NCBI GenBank assembly: GCA_002292375.1
Contig: DBBV01000018.1
Coordinates: forward strand, 117,072-181,071
From: Methylococcaceae bacterium UBA975
Lineage (GTDB): Bacteria > Pseudomonadota > Gammaproteobacteria > Methylococcales > Cycloclasticaceae
Direction of reading: 5' to 3'
Length of the DNA: 64,000 bases
This document shows positions 1 through 9,932 of this stretch, piece after piece. Positions within the stretch are counted from its first letter, which is position 1. Each line of letters opens with the position of its first letter. A program made the translations under genes and the position numbers. The notes beneath the pieces were generated by a model. It saw nothing but the letters and a program-made list of their open reading frames with translations, searched no databases and was not told where the DNA came from.

Positions 1-2273
1 GCAGGAGCAGATGCAGGAGCAGATACTGAAACAGCAGGAGTCACTGTTAAGTTTTCTGCGGCATCAACGGTTGCGGTTTTAGGGGTTAGGCTATCTGCTT
101 GAGCAGGACCGCCTGCTGTCGCAGAGGGGTTATTAACCGGCTTGGCCTCTGCTTGCGGTGTTGTCGCAGGACTGATTTTTGAAGTTGCATCAACGACTGC
201 GGTTACCTCAGCAGTGTTTGATTTTGGACTGGCTGTTTTAGTCGCTGCACCTGTGGGTTCGCTGACGCCGTTTGTGTTATTTGCATTGGCATTAACAGTT
301 CGATTATCAGATGATTTGTTACCTGAGCGCCTTGAGCGACGTCTTTTGCGCGGTGCCGGTGTGGTTTTTTCAGTATTAGTATCATTAGCCGTTTCAGCAC
401 CGCTTTTAACGTCTTCTTTGACATTGTCGTTAGTTTTTCGCGTATTTTTATTTGTGTTTTGTCTGGCTTTATCCGTACCGTCTTGTCGGTTCGAGCCTTT
501 ATTCCTGTTTTGCCCTTCGCCTTGTTTGGCACGCGGCGGTCGATTTTTTTGTACACGTGGAGAAGGCGATGCCGGTTTTTTTTCTTTTTCGGTAATGGTT
601 TCTTTGTTAGTGCTAGGAATTATTTTGCTAAAAATTCGTTTTAAGAAGCCACTGCTGTTAGTTTCTTGAGCTTTTGGCTGCGGACTCGTTGGCATTATAT
701 TTTCTACGACCGCCTTTTGCTGTGACACTTGCTCACGTTGGTAAGGTTTTGTTTCATTCTTGTTTTCCGCTGGCGCACGTTCGTGACTAGCCAGATTATC
801 GTCTGTCACTTCTTTGGTGCGGATCCGCTCAATTTCATAATGCGGCGTTTCCAAGTGTTTATTAGGTACTACAATGAGCGACACCTTGTGCGTGTTTTCA
901 ATATTTTCAACTTCTGAGCGTTTTTCATTAAGAACGAAGGTCGCGCAATCAACCGGTAGTTGAACAATCACGCGAGCGGTGTGTTCTTTCATCGCTTCTT
1001 CTTCGAGAATGCGAATAATGGATAACGATAACGACTCAACGCTTCTAATAGTGCCTTGGCCGTGACAGCGAGGACAGACAGGGAGACTAGACTCGGTTAG
1101 GGAAGAGTGAATACGTTGACGAGACATCTCAAGTAGGCCAAAGCGTGAAATCCTACTAAATTGAATGCGCGCTCTATCGTGCTTCATTGCTTCTTTGATG
1201 CGTGTTTCGACCATACGTTGGTTTTTTGTAGGTCCCATATCAATGAAGTCAATAACGAACAAGCCACCCATATCACGAATACGCAATTGCCGTGCAATTT
1301 CATCGGCCGCTTCTAGGTTTATATTGAGTGCGGTGGTTTCAAAGTCGGCACCTTTGGTGGCGCGAGCCGAGTTAATATCAATAGAGGTTAAGGCTTCGGT
1401 CGGGTCAATGACGATTGAGCCGCCAGAAGGAAGGGGTACTTCACGGCCATAGGCAGTTTCTATTTGGCTCTCTATTTGATAGCGTGTAAAGAGCGGTACG
1501 GTGTCCTCATATAACTTAACGCGTGACAGGTATTGCGGCATAATTTGCTGCATAAAATCACGGGCTAAATTAAACGAAGCAGCGCTATCGATTAATACTT
1601 CGTCGATGTCTGCACGCAAATAATCACGAATTGAACGGATAATGAAGTTGCTTTCTTGAAAAATCAAGTAGGGTGCTTTACGGTCTTCAGACGCTCGGCT
1701 TATAGCGTCCCATAGATGCGTTAAATAGTTTAAATCCCATTGTAGTTCTTCGGCAGATTTACCAACGCCGGCGGTTCTAACAATTAGGCCAATAGTCTCG
1801 GGAATGTCTAGCTGATCTAATACTTCTCTTAACGCTGTGCGATTGTCGCCATCAATTCGGCGTGAAATGCCACCAGAACCAGGGTTGTTTGGCATCAACA
1901 CCAAATAACTACCCGCAAGGCTGATTTGTGTCGTCAGTGCGGCGCCCTTGTTGCCACGCTCTTCTTTTTCGACCTGAACGACAATCTCCTGACCTTCTTT
2001 AATCAGGTTTTTATCTTTAATCTCTTGGCTTTCAAGGCCGATGGCAAAACCGGTAATTTCTTTAAACGGTAAAAAACCGTGACGATCTGCGCCGTACTCA
2101 ACAAAAACAGCTTCTAAACTGCGTTCTACTCGGGTAATTGTGCCTTTATATATATTAGATTTTTTTTGTTCTCTAGCAGGGACCTCGATATCAAGGTCAT
2201 ATAGTTTTTGTCCATCGACAAGGGCGACTCGCAATTCTTCTGCGTGAGTCGCATTGATTAACATTCTTTTCAT
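1..2273 (-). CDS. rne: Ribonuclease E, 3' end beyond the window
   Basis: Endoribonuclease that cuts AU-rich single-stranded RNA in mRNA decay and rRNA/tRNA maturation, at the inner membrane as the degradosome scaffold. Reading on the minus strand from the ATG at 2273 gives [20 protein letters not shown], the classic RNase E start, followed by the S1 domain and the RNase E/G catalytic core. The Zn-link motif CPRCHGQG begins near residue 400, close to its place in E. coli. After the core the frame stays open to position 3 (757 codons) as a Pro/Ala/Val-rich, low-complexity tail, the expected disordered scaffold half. The C-terminus is cut by the window edge. Long reading frames on the plus strand here are shadows of this gene. 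Confidence 0.95.
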   Translation of the reverse strand, partial: MKRMLINATHAEELRVALVDGQKLYDLDIEVPAREQKKSNIYKGTITRVERSLEAVFVEYGADRHGFLPFKEITGFAIGLESQEIKDKNLIKEGQEIVVQVEKEERGNKGAALTTQISLAGSYLVLMPNNPGSGGISRRIDGDNRTALREVLDQLDIPETIGLIVRTAGVGKSAEELQWDLNYLTHLWDAISRASEDRKAPYLIFQESNFIIRSIRDYLRADIDEVLIDSAASFNLARDFMQQIMPQYLSRVKLYEDTVPLFTRYQIESQIETAYGREVPLPSGGSIVIDPTEALTSIDINSARATKGADFETTALNINLEAADEIARQLRIRDMGGLFVIDFIDMGPTKNQRMVETRIKEAMKHDRARIQFSRISRFGLLEMSRQRIHSSLTESSLPVCPRCHGQGTIRSVESLSLSIIRILEEEAMKEHTARVIVQLPVDCATFVLNEKRSEVENIENTHKVSLIVVPNKHLETPHYEIERIRTKEVTDDNLASHERAPAENKNETKPYQREQVSQQKAVVENIMPTSPQPKAQETNSSGFLKRIFSKIIPSTNKETITEKEKKPASPSPRVQKNRPPRAKQGEGQNRNKGSNRQDGTDKARQNTNKNTRKTNDNVKEDVKSGAETANDTNTEKTTPAPRKRRRSRRSGNKSSDNRTVNANANNTNGVSEPTGAATKTASPKSNTAEVTAVVDATSKISPATTPQAEAKPVNNPSATAGGPAQADSLTPKTATVDAAENLTVTPAVSVSAPASAP

Positions 2274-2710
2274 TTAATTTTCTTCCTGATGCCGCGCAGT
2301 GCACAGAAATAATAGGCTTATGAGAGGTTTTTTCTTGGTTCATTACGTGGTAATTAATCTATATTTGTATGTAAAGACGTGGTTTTCTCATAGGACGAGA
2401 CATAAAGGCTTGATTTGATTTATGATGTGCTTTCGTCAATGTCCGTATTAATTTTCTGGTACTGGTGGGCAATAAAAATCGCTCATCGTGGGTTGAGCGA
2501 AAAAACCCGATATTGAATGCCAGTAACGTGTACTGAATCATTCAGATTTTGTTTACGATAATTAAACGATTGATTAGCCGAGCTAACAGACAAGCGTTAT
2601 CATGATCACCGTATTTAACACAAAATTATGACTTACTGTATTAAATTACAGTCGGACTATAACAAGTAATTTCATTAACTTCAATAAGATAAGTAGAATA
2701 TTAAGTATTC
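2274..2710. promoter_or_regulatory. Long divergent rne/rluC intergenic region (rne 5' leader)
   Basis: This 437-bp AT-rich gap separates divergent rne and rluC. In enterobacteria rne has a leader of several hundred nucleotides through which RNase E controls its own mRNA, so the length fits. I see no convincing small gene: the minus-strand frame at 2359-2541 has no ribosome site and no recognisable sequence. Exact promoters were not resolved. Confidence 0.5.
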
Positions 2711-3649
2711 ATGAAAACATTATTGCACGACCAAGTTCGATTTATTGAGGTTGATGAAAATTCCCAAGGGCAACGGTTGGATAATTTTTTATTAAACCAA
2801 CTAAAGGGTGTGCCAAGAAGCCATGTCTACAAAATTATCCGTAGTGGTGAGGTCCGGATCAATAAAGGGCGAACAAAAAATGTTTACCGGCTAAAAATAA
2901 AAGACATTGTCAGGGTGCCTCCTGTGAAATTGGATCGAAAACCCATTACTGAACCAGCACGTTGGCTAACAGAAGGACTAGAGCAGCGTATTATCTTTGA
3001 AGATAATGACCTGCTCGTGTTGAATAAACCGTCGGGCATGGCGGTACATGGTGGTACTTCAAATTCGCATGGTGTTATTGATGCCTTACGACATATCAGA
3101 CCTGAGGAGTCCTTTCTTGAGTTGGTCCACCGATTGGACAAAGCGACATCCGGTTGTTTGCTGATCGCAAAAAACAAAAAAATGTTGAACGGCTTACAAA
3201 CACTACTAAGAAACAGAACGATCAATAAAACTTATACGGCCTTACTGTGTGGGGTGATCCATCAACAATCAATAAAGGTTAACGCGCCTTTAGAAAAGCG
3301 GCTGCTGCCAAGTGGCGAACACCGTGTCCGAGTTCATCCGGATGGGAAACCCTCAGAAACAGGATTTAAAATAATTCGACGATATAAACGAGCTACCTTA
3401 GTCTCAGCATCACCCAAAACAGGACGCACGCATCAAATTCGTGTACATGCCAAACATTTAGGTCACCCTATAGCGGGGGATGAGCGTTACTCGACTAACG
3501 AGCAATTTAAAAAATACAAATTGGCGGGTTTAAAACGCCTTTTCTTACACGCGAGTAAAATCAGTTTTACTCACCCTTTAAACGGCGAAGCCCTCTGTTT
3601 TGAAGCGCCATTAGACGAAGAGCTCGAGGCATTTACTGCATCATTATGA
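2711..3649 (+). CDS. rluC: 23S rRNA pseudouridine synthase RluC
   Basis: Converts specific uridines of 23S rRNA (955, 2504 and 2580 in E. coli numbering) to pseudouridine. The 312-residue protein has an N-terminal S4 RNA-binding domain (about residues 20-75, with QRLDNFLLNQ and GEVRINKGR) and the RluA-family catalytic domain. The catalytic aspartate is D143 in HRLDKATSGC. Length and the divergent position next to rne match RluC rather than RluD. Its stop overlaps the next ATG (ATGA), so it is translationally coupled to the HAD phosphatase. No strong Shine-Dalgarno sequence is visible before the chosen ATG. Confidence 0.93.
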   Translation: MKTLLHDQVRFIEVDENSQGQRLDNFLLNQLKGVPRSHVYKIIRSGEVRINKGRTKNVYRLKIKDIVRVPPVKLDRKPITEPARWLTEGLEQRIIFEDNDLLVLNKPSGMAVHGGTSNSHGVIDALRHIRPEESFLELVHRLDKATSGCLLIAKNKKMLNGLQTLLRNRTINKTYTALLCGVIHQQSIKVNAPLEKRLLPSGEHRVRVHPDGKPSETGFKIIRRYKRATLVSASPKTGRTHQIRVHAKHLGHPIAGDERYSTNEQFKKYKLAGLKRLFLHASKISFTHPLNGEALCFEAPLDEELEAFTASL

Positions 3650-4290
3650 TAAATAAATTTGATTTAATTGTGTTTGATTGGGATGGCACGTTAGCCAATT
3701 CTATTGATTGGATTGTGGACTGTATTGTACAAGTCTCTGAGGAATTAAACCTTCCCGTGCCTTCACAGCAAGCCTGTAAAGATGTTATTGGTCTTAGTTT
3801 ATCGGAAGCGATGTTGCAGCTTTTTCCAACCCTGACTAAGACACAAAAAGACGAGATGGTGGCGTCTTACCGAATAAAATATATCGCAAAACCAATTACA
3901 ACAGAGGATTTGTTTTTAAACACCTTACCCGTTCTCACAGAACTCCAAAGAATGGGGAAAACCCTGGCAGTAGCCACAGGCAAGGGGCAGCAAGGTTTAG
4001 ATAGGGCGTTAGATGGGACCGGTATACGTTCTTTTTTTCATCAGCTTAGGTGTGCTGATACAATGCGATCAAAACCGAGTCCACACATGTTATTTGATAT
4101 CATGCAGGCAACCAATCATTCAGCTGATAAAACATTGATGATTGGCGACTCAACCTTAGATCTAATGATGGCGAATAATGCGGGAGTGGCAAGCATTGGT
4201 GTTACTACGGGTGCACATTCACGTGACACATTAGAGAAACACGCACCGCTTAGGTGCTTGGATAACTTAATTGACCTATTTGAGAGATAA
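3646..4290 (+). CDS. HAD-family hydrolase, phosphoglycolate phosphatase-like
   Basis: A 214-residue haloacid dehalogenase-superfamily phosphatase of the Gph/YjjG type. Motif I is FDWDGTLANS near the N-terminus (nucleophile Asp and acid/base Asp). Motif II corresponds to the AVATGK region, and motif III/IV is GDSTLDLMMANNAG with the metal-binding Asp pair. The helical cap lies between motifs I and II. It starts inside the rluC stop and ends two bases before sppA, so the three genes form one operon. The rluC-HAD-sppA order is common in Gammaproteobacteria. The substrate cannot be read from the sequence; removal of phosphoglycolate or a nucleotide by-product is the usual guess. Confidence 0.85.
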   Translation: MINKFDLIVFDWDGTLANSIDWIVDCIVQVSEELNLPVPSQQACKDVIGLSLSEAMLQLFPTLTKTQKDEMVASYRIKYIAKPITTEDLFLNTLPVLTELQRMGKTLAVATGKGQQGLDRALDGTGIRSFFHQLRCADTMRSKPSPHMLFDIMQATNHSADKTLMIGDSTLDLMMANNAGVASIGVTTGAHSRDTLEKHAPLRCLDNLIDLFER

Positions 4291-4292
4291 AG

Positions 4293-5264
4293 ATGGCATT
4301 GTTTAAAAAAGACCCATTCAATCAATCTGACGAACAATGGCAACGCAGTGTGCTGGAAAAGGTGGCGCTCGCATCCATTGCAGAGCAAAGACGAAGCCGT
4401 CGTTGGGGTGTTTTCTTTAAACTGTTATTCATTACCTATATCGTCATTATCAGTGGTCTAGCGATGTCTCCGATGACCACAGGTGGAAAAATGACCGGTG
4501 GGTCACACACAGCCGTCGTCGATATAAAAGGTATTATCGTTTCAGGTGGCGAGGCTGATGCTGACAGTATCATAAAAAGCTTGAATAATGCGATCAGCGA
4601 TCCGAATACAAAAGGCATTATTTTACGCCTTAACTCCCCGGGTGGTAGTCCAGTTCAAGCGAGTTATGTGTATCGAGCGATTCAAGGTATTAAAGAAAAC
4701 CATCCTAATATACCTATCTATGCTGTGGTTGAAGATTTATGTGCGTCGGGTGGTTATTACATCGCTGCAGCTGCAGATAAGATTTTTGTTAACGAATCAA
4801 GTATCGTTGGATCAATTGGTGTGGTTATGAATGGTTTTGGGTTTACCGACGTCATGGAAAAACTCGGTGTGGAAAGACGCTTATATACAGCGGGAAGCCA
4901 CAAAGGGTTTATGGATCCTTTTTCAGATGTTAACCCAAGTGAAAAGGAACATGTACAAGGGATGTTAAACGATATTCATCAACAATTTATTACAGCCGTT
5001 AAACTGGGTCGCGGTGATCGGTTAAAAGACAACCCAGACCTATTCAGTGGCCTAGTTTGGGCGGGTTCTGAAAGTGTCCGGCTGGGCCTGAGTGATGGAA
5101 TTGGTAATGTTCAGTCAGTGGCGAAAAATGAAGTTGGGGTAGAAAATACCGTCGATTTTACCGCCGAAAAACCGTTTATTGAAAAATTAACAAAAAGCTT
5201 AGGGGTTGCTATGGCTGAATACACACAGGAATTATCAAGCAAGTACAACACACAGCTGTACTAA
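4293..5264 (+). CDS. sppA: Signal peptide peptidase SppA, short (36K) S49 form
   Basis: Inner-membrane serine protease that degrades cleaved signal peptides. At 323 residues it is the short bacterial form, not the roughly 600-residue E. coli double-domain form. One transmembrane anchor spans about residues 38-58, followed by a periplasmic S49 domain. The catalytic Ser is S152 in DLCASGGYY and the likely general-base Lys is K204 in AGSHKGFMDPF, the same arrangement as Bacillus SppA. The oxyanion/substrate segment LNSPGGSP is intact. It is the last gene of the rluC-HAD-sppA operon. Confidence 0.92.
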   Translation: MALFKKDPFNQSDEQWQRSVLEKVALASIAEQRRSRRWGVFFKLLFITYIVIISGLAMSPMTTGGKMTGGSHTAVVDIKGIIVSGGEADADSIIKSLNNAISDPNTKGIILRLNSPGGSPVQASYVYRAIQGIKENHPNIPIYAVVEDLCASGGYYIAAAADKIFVNESSIVGSIGVVMNGFGFTDVMEKLGVERRLYTAGSHKGFMDPFSDVNPSEKEHVQGMLNDIHQQFITAVKLGRGDRLKDNPDLFSGLVWAGSESVRLGLSDGIGNVQSVAKNEVGVENTVDFTAEKPFIEKLTKSLGVAMAEYTQELSSKYNTQLY

Positions 5265-5343
5265 ACTATCTTTGTGTTGTTCAGTTAGAATTCATCCGTT
5301 TTAACTAATATTAAGGTGTATTAACAATAGTTAACGATGATTT

Positions 5344-5589
5344 ATGAGTTATTTGAAAGCAGTACTTAGTACGTTTTTTTTACTTGTGTTTGTATACAGT
5401 AGTGCACAAGCAGGCGATAGTAGCTATGTCACACTTGATCAAGCAATCGCTAAAGTGAAAAAGGATAAAACACATAAGATTTTGGGCGCTGAGACAATTG
5501 AATTTAACGGCAAAACGGTCCATCAAATTAAAATATTGACGCAGGATGGGCATGTTAAGAAAATAAACGTCAAAACGTTGAAAGAATAA
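5344..5589 (+). CDS. Small secreted PepSY-like protein
   Basis: An 81-residue protein with a signal peptide (residues 1-23, ending AQA) and a PepSY-like body: YVTLDQAIAKVKKDK, then GAETIEFNGKTVHQIKIL and a final basic strand. Such proteins are periplasmic and often lie directly upstream of PhoPQ-type sensor operons, as here, where they are thought to modulate the sensor. It ends 40 bp before the response regulator, with an A-rich heptamer repeat between them. The family call rests on pattern only. Confidence 0.7.
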   Translation: MSYLKAVLSTFFLLVFVYSSAQAGDSSYVTLDQAIAKVKKDKTHKILGAETIEFNGKTVHQIKILTQDGHVKKINVKTLKE

Positions 5590-5594
5590 AAAAA

Positions 5595-5620
5595 TAAAAA
5601 ATAAAAAATAAAAAATAAAA
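5595..5620 (+). repeat. Heptanucleotide TAAAAAA tandem repeat before the response-regulator RBS
   Basis: T residues recur at 5595, 5602, 5609 and 5616, each followed by six A (four A in the last unit), a period of seven with just over three units. The tract ends directly in the AAAAGGA ribosome site of the next gene. Confidence 0.85.
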
Positions 5621-5629
5621 GGATTTGCT

Positions 5630-6310
5630 ATGAGGGTACTTGTTGTTGAGGATGACAAAGCGTTACAAGATTTACTGGTTTATAGTTTAACGTCAAAGGG
5701 TTATGCGGTAGATGCGGCAAATAGTGGCCTTGACGGTCTTTATTTGGGCACTGAATACCCGATAGACGTAGCGATAATTGATATTGGACTGCCTGATATC
5801 ACAGGGCTAGAGCTTATTAAGAGGCTACGCGCTCAAAGTATTAATTTCCCTATTTTGATCTTAACGGCTAGAACACGTTGGGAAGAGAAAGTGGAGGGTC
5901 TTGAAGCGGGAGCCGATGACTATGTGGCTAAACCGTTTCATATGGAAGAGTTATTGGCGAGACTGAATGCTTTAATTCGCCGCTCAGCCGGCTTATCCAG
6001 TCCAGAAATCGTGTGTGGTCCCATTAAAATAAATACCAGTGCGCAACAAGTTTTAGTTGATGAAGTGCCAATTGATTTAACGGCTTATGAATACAAAATG
6101 TTGGAGTATATGATGCTGCACTCAGGGCGTGTTATTTCTAAAACTGAAATCACCGAGCACATTTACGACCAAGACTTCGACCGTGACAGCAATGTTATTG
6201 AAGTATTTGTCGGTCGTTTAAGAAAAAAACTGGATCCCGACGATCAGCACAAACCTATTGAAACATTACGAGGCAGAGGTTATCGATTTTCAATTCCCCT
6301 TAAAAAATAA
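5630..6310 (+). CDS. OmpR/PhoP-family response regulator
   Basis: DNA-binding response regulator of 226 residues. The receiver domain (about 1-115) has the acidic pocket E7/D8/D9, phosphoacceptor D51 in IIDIGLPD, the switch Thr in LTART, and Lys in AKPFHMEEL. A winged-helix output domain follows (about 125-225), ending RGRGYRFSIP. The start is set by AAAAGGA six bases before the ATG. The neighbouring histidine kinase begins 15 bp downstream, so they form a pair. The arrangement resembles PhoPQ or QseBC; the signal is not known. Confidence 0.9.
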   Translation: MRVLVVEDDKALQDLLVYSLTSKGYAVDAANSGLDGLYLGTEYPIDVAIIDIGLPDITGLELIKRLRAQSINFPILILTARTRWEEKVEGLEAGADDYVAKPFHMEELLARLNALIRRSAGLSSPEIVCGPIKINTSAQQVLVDEVPIDLTAYEYKMLEYMMLHSGRVISKTEITEHIYDQDFDRDSNVIEVFVGRLRKKLDPDDQHKPIETLRGRGYRFSIPLKK

Positions 6311-6325
6311 ACACCGACCCAAACC

Positions 6326-7684
6326 GTGACAAGCAGTATCCAATCCCGCTTAATTGTTTCGGCGAGTGTGGTGCTGTTTTGCTTTTTAGGCTTAGCGGGT
6401 GCAGCACTCGATACAGCCTATCAAAAAGGTGCTAAAAACGCCTTGTATGAGCGATTACAAATTCACTTGTATTCAATACTTGCCAATGCCGAGTTGAGTA
6501 ATAACGGCAAATTAATTTTACCATCAAAACCTGCGGAACCGCGTTTTTCACAAGTTGACTCTGGCTTATATGCCTATGTGTTCGATGATAATGGACAATT
6601 GGTTTGGCGTAGTCATTCATCTGCCGGACAAGTTGATGTGGTATTAAACGACTTAACGCCGGGAGAAAAGTTTTTTAAACAACAAAAAAAAGCGGGCGAA
6701 TTAGCCGTCGAGTTACATTACAAAGTGATTTTGGAAAATGCCAATGGCCAGTCAAAACCCTTTCAATTAGTGATAAGAGAGTCCACGCGGGGGTCAGATA
6801 GCCAAGTTGCAGGCTTTCGTACCGTATTGTGGCAATGGTTGGGCGGTATTGCCTTTATTTTATTGATTGTACAGTTTCTGATTTTAAGGCAAAGCCTAGA
6901 GCCGCTACGTAAAATTGTTCAAGATCTTAATGAAATTAGACTGGCTGAGCGCGATCATTTAGATAACCAGTATGGTGAGGAGCTCAAAGATATTGCAGAT
7001 ACCCTTAATAAACTGATTGATAACGAAAGGATGCACCTGCGGCGTTACAGGAATACGCTAGCAGATTTAGCGCATAGCTTAAAGACGCCGTTATCGGTAT
7101 TGATGGGTTTATACGGGCAGGGCGATTTGTCCCGTAAGGACATGGGGGTCTTTAAATCACATACGCTTCAAATGAGACAATTAGTCGATTATCAATTACA
7201 TAAAGCCGCAGTAAAAGGCCACCAAACCATGGCTAAACAAGTTGAACTAGAACCGATTGTGCAACAAATCATAGGTTCATTACACAAAGTCTATAAGCAT
7301 AAACACCTGAAAGTGGATGTTAAATTTGATGAACACATCAAATACAGTATTGAAAAAGGCGACTTGTTTGAACTGCTTGGCAATCTACTTGATAACGCGT
7401 TCAACTGGGCAAAAACTGAATTGAGTGTTTCTGCTAAAGTTGTTAAGGAAAGCATTGACTCACCATCCGGAGTGCAGATCATTATTGAAGATGATGGCCC
7501 AGGTATCGCCGCTGATGATTTAGCTTCAGCCTTACAAAGGGGCATTAAAGTTGATGAATCTATGGCCGGTAACGGCATTGGCTTGGCGATAGTTAATGAA
7601 GTGGTAGATTCCTATAGGGGAACCTTTAGATCGGAACAGGGCGGGCTTGGCGGGCAGCGGTGGCTTATCTTTTTGCCTACTTAG
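6326..7684 (+). CDS. PhoQ-like sensor histidine kinase
   Basis: A 452-residue membrane sensor, partner of the preceding regulator, with a GTG start. TM1 is at about 10-28 and a periplasmic sensor of about 140 residues follows. TM2 is near 170-188 (WLGGIAFILLIVQFLIL), then a HAMP-like linker. The dimerisation helix carries phosphoacceptor H250 in LADLAHSLKTPLSVL. The catalytic ATPase domain has the N box (LGNLLDNAFNWA), G1 box (EDDGPGI) and G2 box (GNGIGLAIV). It ends before an AT-rich gap with a small inverted repeat (7688-7694/7703-7709) that has no clear U tract. Confidence 0.9.
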   Translation: MTSSIQSRLIVSASVVLFCFLGLAGAALDTAYQKGAKNALYERLQIHLYSILANAELSNNGKLILPSKPAEPRFSQVDSGLYAYVFDDNGQLVWRSHSSAGQVDVVLNDLTPGEKFFKQQKKAGELAVELHYKVILENANGQSKPFQLVIRESTRGSDSQVAGFRTVLWQWLGGIAFILLIVQFLILRQSLEPLRKIVQDLNEIRLAERDHLDNQYGEELKDIADTLNKLIDNERMHLRRYRNTLADLAHSLKTPLSVLMGLYGQGDLSRKDMGVFKSHTLQMRQLVDYQLHKAAVKGHQTMAKQVELEPIVQQIIGSLHKVYKHKHLKVDVKFDEHIKYSIEKGDLFELLGNLLDNAFNWAKTELSVSAKVVKESIDSPSGVQIIIEDDGPGIAADDLASALQRGIKVDESMAGNGIGLAIVNEVVDSYRGTFRSEQGGLGGQRWLIFLPT

Positions 7685-7797
7685 TAGTAAACGTTGATGC
7701 TTACGTTTATTAATTGACGTAAGTGGCTTTTATCACAGAGGCTGAGCGCCGCATCTGGCGGGCCAATAAGGTGTTCTTTGCCGAATTTAAGAGCGTA

Positions 7798-9420
7798 CTA
7801 ATCTAATTTGAATTGCGAGGTTGTTTTTTGCAGACTCTCAGAAAAGGCCGTTAACTTTTCAACAATATCGTCAACTTCTTGCACATTTAACCGTGTTGCT
7901 TCAACAGAGTCGACCATAACAGACACATTGTTTATCACTTGTTTAGTCACGATTTCTTGTTCATTGCTGGTAACCGATATGTCATTACTCATTTTTGAAA
8001 TTTCGTTTACCTGTAACTGAATAGTATTAAGCGCTTCGCCTGCAGTATTAGTCTGTTCAGAGTTAAGTTTGGATTTTTCAGTTGCAATGGTCATTGAATC
8101 AACTGATTTTTGTGCGGCAGTGCTTAGCGCAACGACCAATTCTTTAATCTTATTTGTCGCATCGGAGGTACTTGAAGCAAGTGTTCTCACTTCATCGGCC
8201 ACAACAGCAAACCCGCGTCCGTGTTCACCAGCCCTGGCAGCTTCGATCGCAGCATTAAGTGCCAATAAGTTTGTTTGGCTTGAAATATTATCAATAACGT
8301 TCAAAAACTGATCCACTTCTTTAGCGTCTTCAGAGAGCATATTGACTAATGAAGCGGCTTGAGCTATTTCATCGTTAAGTTCTTCAGAGATGTTAATAGT
8401 ATTGCGAATTATTTCTTGGCCTTTGGTTACTTCTGCTTTTACCTGACCAGATGAGTCCAGCGCTTTTATTGCATTTTCGGACATATCTTGTACGCTTTTT
8501 TGCATCCCTGTAATGACCTTACTCACATTCGATGCTTCAGTTTCTTGTTTATTCGCCAATGCATTAACGGCAGCCATTTTTTGTTTAAGGTCAACAGAGG
8601 CCATATTTAGTGGGCTAGCTACATTAATAATGTCAGAAATAGACGACCTTAATAACGATAAGAATAAATTGAAATTGGTAGAAACTTGGCCTAGCTCATC
8701 ATTACCATTGACTGTTAATTGGTGATTAAGGTTGCCTTTTCCGCTGGATAAGTCGAGTAAAGATAAGGCTATATCGCTGGCTGTTTTAACGATATTTCTA
8801 CTAACCACCGTAGCGATCAGTAGCATAATGGCCAATAAAATGATGCCAATTATTAATGTGGTGTAAATGGATTGCTCGGAGTATTCAATAGAGCTGTTAA
8901 TTACTTCGCTAAATAGATCATCAGTATGTTGCTTGTACTGTAAAATATTGTCGGTTAATTGGTTGTAAATCTCTGATTTAATTTTAGCTTTAGCGGTTAT
9001 TTTTTCAAAATCTAAGTTTTCACTTAACATGCTTTTTGAAATATCTAGATTCAATTGCTCATAGTCGGCAAGATTCTTTTTGATATTTTGCAGTGATTTG
9101 GCTGACTCAGGGTCGTAGCTGATGAGTTCGGTAATGTTTTTACTGATTAATTGCCCCGTTGCTTGCGCTTTGGCTAACAGCTCTGTTTCAGCGGTTGAAA
9201 CGGCCTGTGTGTATAGCTCTTCAATGCGTTGAATTTGTAGGCTGTTTTCGTTTGACAGTCTAATGACAGGGTAAATATTGGTTTTTAATCTATCTAAATT
9301 TGACTTAACATCGTTTGCCCCATAAATGCTGACAATTAACGTGACGACAAAGGTAGTCACCGCTAAGGCCGTAATAATAGCAATTTTATAAGAGAGTTTT
9401 AAATTATTAAGAGCAAACAT
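7798..9420 (-). CDS. Methyl-accepting chemotaxis protein
   Basis: Chemoreceptor of 540 residues. TM1 is at about 10-32 and a helical periplasmic ligand-binding region of about 160 residues follows, resembling a four-helix bundle. TM2 is near 190-210, then HAMP, then a long coiled-coil signalling domain. The conserved hairpin tip ([34 protein letters not shown] region) is complete. It lies last in a minus-strand unit after a porin and a PstS-like binding protein, suggesting that it senses the same solute, perhaps through the binding protein. That link is inference. Confidence 0.92.
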   Translation of the reverse strand: MFALNNLKLSYKIAIITALAVTTFVVTLIVSIYGANDVKSNLDRLKTNIYPVIRLSNENSLQIQRIEELYTQAVSTAETELLAKAQATGQLISKNITELISYDPESAKSLQNIKKNLADYEQLNLDISKSMLSENLDFEKITAKAKIKSEIYNQLTDNILQYKQHTDDLFSEVINSSIEYSEQSIYTTLIIGIILLAIMLLIATVVSRNIVKTASDIALSLLDLSSGKGNLNHQLTVNGNDELGQVSTNFNLFLSLLRSSISDIINVASPLNMASVDLKQKMAAVNALANKQETEASNVSKVITGMQKSVQDMSENAIKALDSSGQVKAEVTKGQEIIRNTINISEELNDEIAQAASLVNMLSEDAKEVDQFLNVIDNISSQTNLLALNAAIEAARAGEHGRGFAVVADEVRTLASSTSDATNKIKELVVALSTAAQKSVDSMTIATEKSKLNSEQTNTAGEALNTIQLQVNEISKMSNDISVTSNEQEIVTKQVINNVSVMVDSVEATRLNVQEVDDIVEKLTAFSESLQKTTSQFKLD

Positions 9421-9463
9421 GCTTCACCTGTTTCTTTCGTGTAATGGAGTGGAGGTATGAATA

Positions 9464-9498
9464 ACTGCCTCTTCATTTTTTAGTAATAAAGAGGCAGT
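9464..9498. other. Intercistronic stem-loop between PstS-like gene and chemoreceptor
   Basis: Ten-base arms ACTGCCTCTT (9464-9473) and AAGAGGCAGT (9489-9498) form a perfect stem. There is no U tract after it on the minus strand, so it is more likely an mRNA-stability or attenuation hairpin than a full terminator. Confidence 0.6.
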
Positions 9499-9514
9499 CA
9501 TATTTTTATACAGC

Positions 9515-9922
9515 TTAGTATTTGCCCACCACTTTAACGTCGGCGGTTACTTTAGTGCTGTCAACAAAGCCAATCATATTAGGATTGCTTTTAATAAGTG
9601 ACAACATTTCATCAGCAGATACACTTTTTGGTGGGTTGGCTTTACCAGTAAAGACCAGTTTAGACCAATAGGACTTTAACTGACTGGCTGACTTTCCAAG
9701 TATTTTGGTATTGAACTCATCAGCTGTGGCGTCATTTAGTACCATAGGTACCGCAGAGCTTCCGCCAGGAAATGATTTCTTTTTACCTAAAAAGATGGCA
9801 TTAACATCATCTTGGCTAATGGTATCAGCGTTTGATGGGTGAACGATAACGGCCACTTCAGCGCTAGCAAAGCCTGAAAACAAGGTCGCGATCAATAAGA
9901 CTGCAAGATATAAACTTTTCAT
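9515..9922 (-). CDS. Small PstS-like phosphate/oxyanion-binding periplasmic protein
   Basis: A 135-residue protein with a signal peptide (1-21, ending ASA). The body matches the short phosphate ABC transporter substrate-binding-like family: VIVHPSNADTISQDDVNAIFLGKKKSFPGG, then a YWSKLVFTGK segment and a final IGFVDSTKV strand. It is about half the length of true PstS and no ABC transporter genes are adjacent, so it is probably a sensory or accessory binding protein. It follows the porin gene by about 10 bp and precedes a chemoreceptor. The ligand is not known. Confidence 0.8.
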   Translation of the reverse strand: MKSLYLAVLLIATLFSGFASAEVAVIVHPSNADTISQDDVNAIFLGKKKSFPGGSSAVPMVLNDATADEFNTKILGKSASQLKSYWSKLVFTGKANPPKSVSADEMLSLIKSNPNMIGFVDSTKVTADVKVVGKY

Positions 9923-9932
9923 TCTTTACTCC

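Noticed and set aside
203..556. Minus-strand frame of 117 codons
   Set aside because: It lies within the low-complexity C-terminal part of RNase E in another frame of the same strand; rne has strong motif support.
2359..2541. Possible 60-codon gene upstream of rne
   Set aside because: No ribosome site and no recognisable protein; the region fits a long rne leader.
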